The notes under the pieces are model-generated. The model worked only from the letters and a program-made list of their open reading frames with translations. It did not search any database and had not been told where the DNA came from. From Desulfatirhabdium butyrativorans (GTDB lineage Bacteria; Desulfobacterota; Desulfobacteria; Desulfobacterales; DYRK01), in NCBI GenBank assembly GCA_020718785.1, contig DYRK01000001.1:26207-41363 (forward strand): 15,157 nt of DNA, in the 5' to 3' direction. Position numbers and translations under genes: made by a program. Positions 1 through 7,100 of the stretch are shown piece by piece. Positions within the stretch are counted from its first letter, which is position 1. Each line of letters starts with the position of its first letter.

Positions 1-189
1 TGGAGTACCGTCAGTATCCGGCGATATTTTGATATGACCGCCGCTTATAAAAACATTGGTAAAATGCCCCCAAACAGCGTCTGTATCCTGAGCAGAGACT
101 TCCTGCCCGGGCAGACCGAAGCCTCCCCAAAATATCATCCATAGACAAAAAGGCATTGTCATCTTATAAAAAATGCGAAAAATTTTCAT
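1..189 (-). CDS. N-terminal part of a secreted protein, truncated by the window edge
   Basis: Reading the minus strand from 189 gives 63 open codons with no stop before the edge. The first 32 residues form a signal peptide: a short basic start (MKIFRIFYK), a hydrophobic core (PFCLWMIFWGGFG) and a likely cleavage site after VSA, before QDTD. The rest visible (VWGHFTNVFISGGHIKIS) is not a domain I recognise. The start at 189 is chosen because AAGGA lies 9 bases upstream; an in-frame ATG at 207 would add six residues but has a poor ribosome site. It starts 32 bases after the stop of the Calx-beta gene on the same strand, so the two are probably one transcription unit. The product is presumably exported across the inner membrane; function unknown. 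Confidence 0.72.
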   Translation of the reverse strand, partial: MKIFRIFYKMTMPFCLWMIFWGGFGLPGQEVSAQDTDAVWGHFTNVFISGGHIKISPDTDGTP

Positions 190-221
190 GGCTGCTGTTC
201 CTTTCATGGTCTTAAAAAAAT

Positions 222-1226
222 TTAATTCACATTTTCAAGCGGTACCTGAGGCGAATTTATATCGGATATCTGTTTGAGCAGAATGAAAATCCCCTCAGTT
301 TGATATCCAAGCTGCTGTTCGGTATCACAGGTAAGGATTTCTGTTACACTTCCCATGATTTCAGATTTTGCATTCACGATATGATCTCCGAGTCGAGAAT
401 CCGCATGAAATATGAATTTTCGTTTCAAAGCAACATTCATGCGAGTCAGATCGGCAGGAATGTTTATATTATCCACTGTTGCATCAAATAAAGTTTCGTT
501 AAGACGGACATTTTCCGCGGGAAATTCTGAGCCACCCATGTTTAACGGAATAACGCCGTAACCGTCTGTAATCAGAGAAGCTGCTGTTGCTGTCGGGCTT
601 TGAATCATTTTCATCTGAAAATGCAGGGCAGCCCCTTTATTTTTAATGATTCCGTTCCACATCGAATCATTGTCATAAATATAGACCGCATGCTCTGTGG
701 AACTTCCCGGAACATATCCCATTTCTTCAGATTCGTTGTAATAAAGGCTAAGTACGATGGTTTCCGCTTTTTCCAATGCCGTATCATCATTAATCGTAAT
801 CGGAATTTCCGCTGTATCTCCGTTTACCGGGATACTGCGGCTTAATGTGGCATAATCGGACACTTCAGCAGCAGTTCCTGAAACTGTATATCTGAGAGTA
901 CCCGCAAATGCCGGGACAAATCTGACTTTAACCCCGATTGAACCGTTACCTTCCTCTGTGTTTGACGATACCGTATCAAAATTTGCAACAATAACAGCAG
1001 GGTTAAGCAACTCGACAACATCTGCAACGTCCAGAGCATTATCCTGATTCATATCCATTTCAATCAGTTCGTCAGAAGTAAATGTTTTACGTTCAAGAAT
1101 GGCATCTACCATGTTTTGTTCTGTAGCCACACCGGACTGCGCCAGAACATCTTTGAAAAAAAACAGCAAACCCAAAAAAATCACAGAAACTCCCAGTATC
1201 ATCATTTTGTTTTTTTGTCTCATCAT
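222..1226 (-). CDS. Secreted Calx-beta domain protein with dockerin-like EF-hand loop
   Basis: A 334-residue protein with a signal peptide (hydrophobic core at about 9-24, likely cleavage after VLA at residue 29). Residues 58-69 (DMNQDNALDVAD) fit a calcium loop of dockerin/EF-hand type, with acidic or Asn ligands at 58, 60, 62, 66 and 69. Residues about 78-187 read as a Calx-beta domain: the DYATLSRSIPV strand, INDDTALEKAETIVLSL and the closing IYDND are characteristic. Residues 188-334 are not recognised. Two ATGs lie in tandem at the start; AAGGAG is 3 bases from the first (1226) and 6 from the second (1223), so the second may be the true start. Calx-beta domains bind calcium or act as structural modules in surface proteins, so an extracellular or cell-surface role is inferred. 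It is followed closely by another exported protein on the same strand. Confidence 0.8.
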   Translation of the reverse strand: MMRQKNKMMILGVSVIFLGLLFFFKDVLAQSGVATEQNMVDAILERKTFTSDELIEMDMNQDNALDVADVVELLNPAVIVANFDTVSSNTEEGNGSIGVKVRFVPAFAGTLRYTVSGTAAEVSDYATLSRSIPVNGDTAEIPITINDDTALEKAETIVLSLYYNESEEMGYVPGSSTEHAVYIYDNDSMWNGIIKNKGAALHFQMKMIQSPTATAASLITDGYGVIPLNMGGSEFPAENVRLNETLFDATVDNINIPADLTRMNVALKRKFIFHADSRLGDHIVNAKSEIMGSVTEILTCDTEQQLGYQTEGIFILLKQISDINSPQVPLENVN

Positions 1227-1535
1227 CGTCTCCTTATCAAAAAAATCATTAACGTATTGAAAGTATATAAAAATAAAAAATATAATCCCCCATCTATGAT
1301 ATGAACTTAGGCGTTACGCAGTTGAAATTTTTATACCGGAAAAAGTATCCGCATGATTTTCTGCGACCTTTTCAGTACCGCAAGAAAGCCTTGCAATCCC
1401 GAACATATGGCTTCATCTGTATAATTTTTTGATACTATTAGTTCAGCAGAATGTCAAATGATTTTTGGCTGCCAGCGTATAAGCAATTGAAAAGCCCTGA
1501 CTTATCGGTTAAACCGAATTTTGCAGTAGCAGTAA

Positions 1536-1593
1536 GGTGGGCAGAGCGCAACGATATATTCTTTATAACTGCCTGATCTGCGCTCTGCCCACC
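1536..1593. repeat. Perfect 15-base inverted repeat (hairpin, 28-base loop)
   Basis: GGTGGGCAGAGCGCA at 1536-1550 is exactly complementary to TGCGCTCTGCCCACC at 1579-1593. The arms are GC-rich and the spacer AT-rich. No T-run follows on either strand, so a simple intrinsic terminator is unlikely. It resembles a dispersed palindromic element (REP/MITE-like), but its copy number in the genome cannot be judged here. Confidence 0.75.
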
Positions 1594-1623
1594 CTGCCGG
1601 ATGAACCAAAATGTTTCAAGTAG

Positions 1624-1702
1624 AGGTATATATGGTGTAAATTCCCTGATCGCTCAGTGCGCTGAAGTTCTGATCGGTTCTGAGCCTCTCGTTTATATAC
1701 CT
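1624..1702. repeat. Nested inverted repeats, possible structured element
   Basis: AGGTATATA at 1624-1632 pairs with TATATACCT at 1694-1702, and inside it GCTCAG at 1652-1657 pairs with CTGAGC at 1680-1685. The two stems are concentric, so the 79-base stretch could fold as one long interrupted stem. No coding potential is visible. It could be a small mobile-element remnant or a structured RNA; nothing decides between them. Confidence 0.4.
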
Positions 1703-1895
1703 GTGCAATGAATTTCGATATATCCTATGTATTTTATTTGATATTGTCAAGGATAATTTTGACTGCCTGCCCTTCAGGGTGCATGGATTAAACCGTAGTT
1801 GTCCGGGATCAGGTTCAGCAGATCGGAAATGCCCCCGTGCCGCTCCCGGCGGATTGACGGTCGTTTTTATCTTTTTATCCTTTGGCGCCGGAAAT

Positions 1896-1919
1896 GCTTG
1901 GGATTTGTCAATCCCAAGC
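1896..1919. repeat. Perfect 10-base hairpin with TGTC loop
   Basis: GCTTGGGATT (1896-1905), loop TGTC, AATCCCAAGC (1910-1919). The left arm is preceded by GGAAATGC, whose complement GCATTTCC appears in the tandem repeat directly to the right, so the hairpin could extend or compete with alternative pairings into that array. No T-run follows. Confidence 0.7.
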
Positions 1920-1968
1920 GAGCATTTCCGAGCATTTCCGAGTATTTCAGAGCATTTCAGAGCATTTC
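1919..1968. repeat. Five tandem copies of a 10-base unit (CGAGCATTTC)
   Basis: Units are CGAGCATTTC twice, CGAGTATTTC once and AGAGCATTTC twice, with no gaps. The GCATTTC core is complementary to GAAATGC at 1826-1832 and 1891-1897, giving several alternative pairings. Such short arrays can change copy number by slippage. The period is not a multiple of three, which also argues against a conserved coding role. Confidence 0.85.
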
Positions 1969-2042
1969 GGGAAAACTTTCGATCTGCCGGGTCAGGCGAT
2001 TTCAGACCTTAACAGTTGACCGGTGTTTCCATGGTTTACCAT

Positions 2043-2067
2043 GTCCGTCGGAACTGCGGACTTTTTT
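2043..2067 (+). terminator. Weak terminator-like hairpin upstream of the beta-helix gene
   Basis: GTCCG (2043-2047) pairs with CGGAC (2057-2061) across a 9-base loop and is followed directly by six T. The stem is only 5 pairs. No plus-strand gene ends here, so if active it would stop read-through or attenuate transcription before the gene at 2187. Confidence 0.3.
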
Positions 2068-2130
2068 GATCTGCTGAAATTCTCAAAAAAAATTCCCCTG
2101 TCTTCTTGATTTTCCCATACAATTTGATAA

Positions 2131-2178
2131 AAGTGAGAAAGGAGAATTTTCAATTCTCACTTCTCATTTATAAAAGGA
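2131..2178 (+). promoter_or_regulatory. Leader hairpins and ribosome-binding site of the beta-helix gene
   Basis: AAGTGAGAA (2131-2139) can pair with TTCTCACTT (2154-2162); alternatively GAGAATT (2142-2148) pairs with AATTCTC (2152-2158). The stems overlap and so are partly exclusive. A first purine-rich motif AAAGGAG (2138-2144) lies within this structure, while the Shine-Dalgarno that decides the start is AAAAGGAG just before 2180, about 7-8 bases from the ATG at 2187. Regulation is possible but unproven. Confidence 0.4.
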
Positions 2179-2186
2179 GCATCAGC

Positions 2187-5100
2187 ATGAAATCTGTTTT
2201 AAGTCTGCTTGTCAGCTTTTTTCTGTTTTCAGCCGGCATGACAGCTTCGGCAGCCGATGTAGGGGGAATTATCGAGTCTGACACGTTATTGAACGCAGAC
2301 AGCAGTCCTTACCTTGTCACCGGAAATATTCTGATCAGGCAAAATGTGAAATTGGAGATTGAGCCGGGGGTGACGGTGAAATTCAGAGGTTCCCCCATTT
2401 CATCATCAGGATATTATATCCGCGTGGACGGTACGCTGAACGCGCAGGGAACCGAGGAAAAACCGATTCTGTTTACCGCGGAAAACGTGAATCAGCCCTG
2501 GGGCTGCATTGCCTTTACAAATTCCAGCACAGACTGGAACGACAAAAGCAAAACCGGCTCTGTTCTCAGCCATTGTATCATCGAATATGCAGGAAACGGT
2601 CAGGATGCCTCGGTGTTATGTGTCTCGGCATCGCCTTTCATTACAGACACCGCAATCCGAAACGGAAGCACTGGCGGCATCCGGACATCCGGCGGATTTC
2701 AGCGCATTTTAAGCAACCGGATTTACGGTAACGGATACGGCATCCGTCTTTCCTGTCAGGGAGCATGGATTGAAAACAACTTTATCGAAAATAACCGGCA
2801 GCAGGGAATTTATTTGGATTCAAGCACATACAAGGTTGAAATCATAAATAACACCATTATCGGATCAGCAGCAGAAACAGACGGCAACTGTCTCAGCATT
2901 GCCCTGTATTACAATTCCGATACCGCCGCAGATACCGCGGCATCGGAAGCTGTAACTGCCGCGAATGCTGCCGCAGCCGAGGCAAAATCTGCACAGGATG
3001 CTCTTGCAAATGCAGGTCCCGACAATTATTCAGAAGCCTATTTTGCGGCAGATACAGCCGTCAAAGCTGCAAAAGCCGCGGCTGACAAAGCGACAGCCAT
3101 GCTGAAAGCTGCTGCGGATAAGGCTGCGGAACTGACAGCGGATATACAGATTCATAAAAATCATATTATCAGCAAAGACGGAAACAGCATTGCCATTAAC
3201 GAACAGGCTGCCAATGCCAATTACAAAATCAGCCTGACAGAGAATAATATTGAGAATATCAATGGAAAACTTGCGCTTTTCCTCTATAACTGGAAGCATG
3301 AATCCCCTGAACCTTTTGATATGACAGGCAACTGGTGGGGAACAGCAGACACGGCTCAGATCGGACAGATGATCTATGATGCCAAAAATGATTTTTATCT
3401 GCCCAAAGTTAATTATCAGCCTGTTGCCGCAGAGAAAATTTCGGATGCCGGATCATCGCTCACAGACTTGTCTCCTGAAGAAGATGAAAGCGATCTGCCC
3501 GGTATTATTGCCAAAGATACGGTATGGACACTCGAAGGAAGCCCCTATATTATCACCGGGAATATCCTTATCAAAGAAGGAGTCAAACTGGAAATAATGC
3601 CCGGAGTCACAGTGAAATTCAGCACCGCGGCGGTTCAGTCTGTCGGGCATTATATTCAGGTTGACGGAACCCTGAATGCACAGGGAACAGAAAACAGTCC
3701 GATTCTGTTTACCGCGGAAGACCCGGCACGGACATGGGGATGTATTGCATTTACAGACACAAGCACAGACTGGAACGAAACTTCGGGGAGCGGAAGTATT
3801 CTCAGCCATTGTATTCTTGAATACGCGGGGAACAGTCAGGAAGGCGGCAAAAAAGAATTCGGCGGAGGAGCAGTTCTCTGTTTTTCCGCGTCTCCGATGA
3901 TTAAAGACAGTATGATTCGGAATAGTGCGGGAGATGCGATCCGGGCATCCGGCAAGGACCTGAAAATTATAAACAACATCATCGCAGATAACGCGGGCAT
4001 GGGAATTTTTTTGTCTGCGGACGCCGCGCTCATAGAAAACAATTACCTTGTCGGCAACGTACAGGGCATTTATTTGGATTCATGCACAGAGCGCATTCAG
4101 ATTCAAGACAATACCGTTATCGGCAGCCAGCCTCAGACTTACGGTTCATGTATAAGCATTGTTTTATATTATCATCTGAATCCCGCGGATATAGCCATTC
4201 GGCGGAATATCATCACCAATAAGGGAAACGGCAATGCCGTAGCGGCCACGACTTCGGATGCCTCGGCAAATGACTCCCTCGGACTCACAGAGAACAGTAT
4301 TGAAAATCAGGGAAGCGGATTGGCGGTTTATCTCTACAACTGGCAGCCGCAGAATCCCAAAGCCATTTCCATGACTGAAAACTGGTGGGGAACCGGCAAA
4401 AGCGATGAAGTGGCACGGATGATTTATGATGCCAAAAATGATTTTTATCTGCCGAAAATATCTTATCTTCCCATTGCCGCGGAACCGCCTGCAAATGCAG
4501 GCTCCGATCTTTCCTATCCGCCCCCGGATGATGAAACCGAACAGCCCGGCGTCATTGCGCGGGATACGATATGGACGCTCGCGGAAAGTCCTTATATTAT
4601 CAGCGGAAATATCCTGATAAAGCAGAATGCGGGACTGACAATAGAACCCGGAGTTACAGTGAAATTCAGAACCGCGCCGGTTCAGTCTGTGGGATATTAT
4701 ATCCGCGTGGACGGTACGCTGAACGCAGAGGGAACCCCGGAAAATCCGATTCTCTTTACCGCTGAAGACAGCAGCCGGTTATGGGGCTGCATTGTATTTA
4801 CGGAAACCAGCACCGCATACAATGAGTCAAAATCGGGCGGATGTGTTCTGAGTCATTGCATCATCGAATATGCCGGAAACAGTCAGGACGGCGGAGTAAA
4901 AGATTACGGCAAAGCGGGAGTTCTCTGTATTTCCGCGTCTCCGCTCATCAGCAACAATACTATCCGATATATCGGCGGAGATGCAATCCGGGCATTCGGC
5001 GGAACACAGAGCATTCTCGGCAATTACATCCATGACAATACCCGAGGCATATATATTGCTTCCGAACGCGGGGTCATAGCCGATAATTATCTCAGCGCCA

Positions 5101-7025
5101 ACGCTCAGGGCATCTTTGCGGGGTCTTGCGAAAACAGTCTTGAAATCAGAAGTAATACTATCGAAAGCAATTCATCGGAAGTTTCGGGCGCGTGCCTGAG
5201 CATCAATCTGTATTATCATCTGTCTCCTTCGGAAATAAGGATTTATAAAAATCATCTCATCAGTACCGGCACTCAGGCAAATGCCGTCGGGGTTTCTGCC
5301 CAGTCTCCGGATGCCAATGATATCCTTAGTCTGACAGAAAACAATATTGAAAACCGGGGAAATCTCTCGCTCTATTTCCATGACTGGCAGCCGCAGAATC
5401 CCAAAGAGATTCCGATGAGCGATAACTGGTGGGGAAGCACTGACAGCCGTGAAATTGACCGCATGATCTATGACGCTGAAAATGATTTTTATCTGCCCAA
5501 AGTGAATTACCAGCCTTTTGCCACAGAGAAAATTCAAGATGCCGGGTCAACGCTCTCCCCGGCACTTTCCGAGGACGCGGGTCAGCCCGGAGTTATTGCC
5601 GAGGATACGGTGTGGACTATAGATAACAGCCCTTATATGGTTTCCGGAAATCTCAGAATCGGAAAAAATGTAAAGTTGGAGATCGAGCCGGGGGTTGCAG
5701 TAATATTCAAATCTGCTCCGATTGACTCATTGGGCTATTATATCGAAGTCGAGGGTACGCTGAAGGCCGAGGGAGAAAAGGACAGACCTATTCTGTTTAC
5801 CGCAGAAGACCCGGCGCGTCTCTGGGGCTGTATCGTGTTTGCAGCGACAAGCACAGACTGCATTCTCAGCCGCTGCATCATCGAATATGCAGGCAATCCG
5901 CAGGACGCCGGACTGAAAGATTACGGAGGCGTGTCGGTACTGTGTCTGTCCGCATCTCCGCTCATCACGGACAATATTATCCGAAAAAGCGGGGGCGACG
6001 GTATCAGCGCACAAGGCGGCAGTCTGACGATTCTGAATAACCGGATTCATCAGGTGTCCAGAGCCATGAATATGCTGTCTTCGGATGTGCGGATCGAAAA
6101 TAATTATCTGATATATAATCAGCAGGGAATATCTCTGTCAGCAGCCGGAAACCGAATTTTCTTAAAAAACAACAGTATTATCAGCAATTCGGCGGTGACA
6201 TCCGGCGCATGTCTCGGCATTACTCTTTATCCTGACAATACCTTGCCGGAAATAGAGATTTACCGGAATCATATTCTGAGCCGGGCAGGAAATGCTGTGG
6301 CGATAGCAGAATCTCAGGGCATGAGCGCAAATTATGAACTGAAGATCAGGGAAAACAATATCGAGAATATAGGAGGAAATCTCTCTGTTTATCTGTACAA
6401 TTGGCAAAAATACGGACAATCCCTGCGTCTTGATATGTCGGACTGCTGGTGGGGAACCGCAGATACCGCTGAAATCGGCCGGATGATATTCGATTCGGAT
6501 AATGATTTTTATCTGCCTGAAGTACAGTATGAGCCTTTTGCTCCCGGACTGATCCCGGGCGCGTGGTCAGTCCTTTTATATCCGCCCATTGCCAATGCGG
6601 GAACCGATCTGCCGGGCGATCCGAATCAGCCTGTTTACGGAGACATGACTGTGCCTTTGGATGCTTCGAATTCTTTTGATCCGGATAAAAAAATGTCTTA
6701 TCACTGGATTCAGACCGGGGGACCCGGAGTCACACTGAAGCACGCGGACAGTGTGAAAGCCGAATTTGTCACGCCTTCTGTGACAAGCGATAATGCGGTT
6801 TTGACTTTTCAGCTCAGAGTGAAAGACCCGGAAGGTTTCTATGATACGGATTCGGTCAGTATTACTGTGACTCCTGGCGGTCCCGTGAAAATGGAGAGAG
6901 ACAAAGGGCAGTGTTTTATCGGGACCGCGGGTTCGGGGTTCGGGGTTCGGGATTCGGGGTTCGGCTGGCTGCTGCTTATTGTTTATCTGATTTGGAGAAA
7001 GGCGGGTTTCCACTACGAAAAGTAG
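2187..7025 (+). CDS. Large secreted four-unit beta-helix protein with PKD-like domain and C-terminal hydrophobic tail
   Basis: A 1612-residue protein. The start at 2187 is preferred to an upstream in-frame ATT/ATG extension because it follows AAAAGGAG and opens a signal peptide (MKSVLSLLVSFFLFSAG, cleavage near ASA, residue 22). Four homologous units begin near residues 27, 439, 788 and 1135. Each opens with a G[IV]IA.DT.WT...SPY motif, continues with PGV.VKF, GTL.A.G and PILFTAE, then short parallel beta-helix repeats (N-x-I, N-x-Y), and closes with NWWG or CWWG and NDFYLP. Four Cys recur in each unit (WGC, SHC or SRC, VLC, G[ANS]C). Unit 1 carries an Ala-rich helical insertion at about 246-316 not found in the others. 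A PKD-like domain (about 1466-1568) and a tail follow: C1576-FIGTA, a Gly-rich stretch, a short hydrophobic segment (about 1592-1603) and RK. The tail resembles tripartite surface-sorting signals, but the hydrophobic part is short. NosD-like beta-helices of this kind often bind or process polysaccharides; no catalytic residue is identified. Confidence 0.88.
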   Translation: MKSVLSLLVSFFLFSAGMTASAADVGGIIESDTLLNADSSPYLVTGNILIRQNVKLEIEPGVTVKFRGSPISSSGYYIRVDGTLNAQGTEEKPILFTAENVNQPWGCIAFTNSSTDWNDKSKTGSVLSHCIIEYAGNGQDASVLCVSASPFITDTAIRNGSTGGIRTSGGFQRILSNRIYGNGYGIRLSCQGAWIENNFIENNRQQGIYLDSSTYKVEIINNTIIGSAAETDGNCLSIALYYNSDTAADTAASEAVTAANAAAAEAKSAQDALANAGPDNYSEAYFAADTAVKAAKAAADKATAMLKAAADKAAELTADIQIHKNHIISKDGNSIAINEQAANANYKISLTENNIENINGKLALFLYNWKHESPEPFDMTGNWWGTADTAQIGQMIYDAKNDFYLPKVNYQPVAAEKISDAGSSLTDLSPEEDESDLPGIIAKDTVWTLEGSPYIITGNILIKEGVKLEIMPGVTVKFSTAAVQSVGHYIQVDGTLNAQGTENSPILFTAEDPARTWGCIAFTDTSTDWNETSGSGSILSHCILEYAGNSQEGGKKEFGGGAVLCFSASPMIKDSMIRNSAGDAIRASGKDLKIINNIIADNAGMGIFLSADAALIENNYLVGNVQGIYLDSCTERIQIQDNTVIGSQPQTYGSCISIVLYYHLNPADIAIRRNIITNKGNGNAVAATTSDASANDSLGLTENSIENQGSGLAVYLYNWQPQNPKAISMTENWWGTGKSDEVARMIYDAKNDFYLPKISYLPIAAEPPANAGSDLSYPPPDDETEQPGVIARDTIWTLAESPYIISGNILIKQNAGLTIEPGVTVKFRTAPVQSVGYYIRVDGTLNAEGTPENPILFTAEDSSRLWGCIVFTETSTAYNESKSGGCVLSHCIIEYAGNSQDGGVKDYGKAGVLCISASPLISNNTIRYIGGDAIRAFGGTQSILGNYIHDNTRGIYIASERGVIADNYLSANAQGIFAGSCENSLEIRSNTIESNSSEVSGACLSINLYYHLSPSEIRIYKNHLISTGTQANAVGVSAQSPDANDILSLTENNIENRGNLSLYFHDWQPQNPKEIPMSDNWWGSTDSREIDRMIYDAENDFYLPKVNYQPFATEKIQDAGSTLSPALSEDAGQPGVIAEDTVWTIDNSPYMVSGNLRIGKNVKLEIEPGVAVIFKSAPIDSLGYYIEVEGTLKAEGEKDRPILFTAEDPARLWGCIVFAATSTDCILSRCIIEYAGNPQDAGLKDYGGVSVLCLSASPLITDNIIRKSGGDGISAQGGSLTILNNRIHQVSRAMNMLSSDVRIENNYLIYNQQGISLSAAGNRIFLKNNSIISNSAVTSGACLGITLYPDNTLPEIEIYRNHILSRAGNAVAIAESQGMSANYELKIRENNIENIGGNLSVYLYNWQKYGQSLRLDMSDCWWGTADTAEIGRMIFDSDNDFYLPEVQYEPFAPGLIPGAWSVLLYPPIANAGTDLPGDPNQPVYGDMTVPLDASNSFDPDKKMSYHWIQTGGPGVTLKHADSVKAEFVTPSVTSDNAVLTFQLRVKDPEGFYDTDSVSITVTPGGPVKMERDKGQCFIGTAGSGFGVRDSGFGWLLLIVYLIWRKAGFHYEK
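6930..6964 (+). repeat. Five GGTTCGG heptamers inside a coding sequence
   Basis: Five tandem 7-base units (four GGTTCGG and one GATTCGG) lie within the end of the beta-helix gene and encode the Gly-rich stretch GSGFGVRDSGFG between Cys1576 and the hydrophobic tail. Because 7 is not a multiple of 3, gain or loss of one or two units shifts the frame. The same heptamer family occurs in the spacers on both sides of sucC. Confidence 0.92.
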
Positions 7026-7049
7026 GGGCGTATAATTATACGCCCCTAC
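7022..7049. repeat. Perfect 28-base palindrome overlapping the beta-helix stop codon
   Basis: GTAGGGGCGTATAA at 7022-7035 is followed without spacer by its exact reverse complement up to 7049. The TAG stop of the beta-helix gene (7023-7025) lies in the left arm. It could act as a transcription-end hairpin, although no T-run follows, or be a dispersed palindromic element inserted at the gene end. Confidence 0.85.
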
Positions 7050-7100
7050 ATACGAATTTGTGAAATTCGATTTCTGGAAATCTATATCTTGAAGGAGATT

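Larger units (their letters stand above)
1814..2078. repeat. 265-base segment bounded by 11-base perfect inverted repeats
   Basis: TTCAGCAGATC at 1814-1824 is the exact reverse complement of GATCTGCTGAA at 2068-2078. Between them lie a 10-base hairpin, five copies of a 10-base tandem repeat and a weak terminator-like hairpin. The layout recalls a miniature inverted-repeat element, but I see no target-site duplication next to the arms, so this is only a suggestion. Confidence 0.4.
1227..2186. other. Repeat-rich intergenic region between divergent surface-protein genes
   Basis: About 960 bases between two genes that point away from each other, so it must hold promoters for both, although I could not assign either with confidence. 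On the minus strand a TATACT box lies in an AT-rich stretch near 1265-1275 without a clear -35. Short open frames at 1779-2012 and 1799-2077 overlap repeats, lack ribosome sites and encode low-complexity peptides, so I do not call them genes. The region holds several separate inverted and tandem repeats, listed individually. At 1311-1327 the string ACTTAGGCGTTACGCAG contains the small palindrome GCGTTACGC; it may be part of a dispersed repeat, but this cannot be shown from one window. Confidence 0.6.

Noticed and set aside
1779..2077. Two overlapping open frames of 77 and 92 codons upstream of the beta-helix gene
   Set aside because: They run through the 10-base tandem array and hairpin, lack ribosome sites and give repetitive peptides.
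2106..2186. 27-codon N-terminal extension of the beta-helix protein
   Set aside because: It would place the signal peptide internally and includes the leader hairpins; the ATG at 2187 has the good ribosome site and signal peptide.
6576..7013. 145-codon minus-strand frame at the end of the beta-helix gene
   Set aside because: It is antisense to the PKD-like domain and heptamer array; part of its peptide (PEPRIPNPEPRT) is simply the repeat read backwards.
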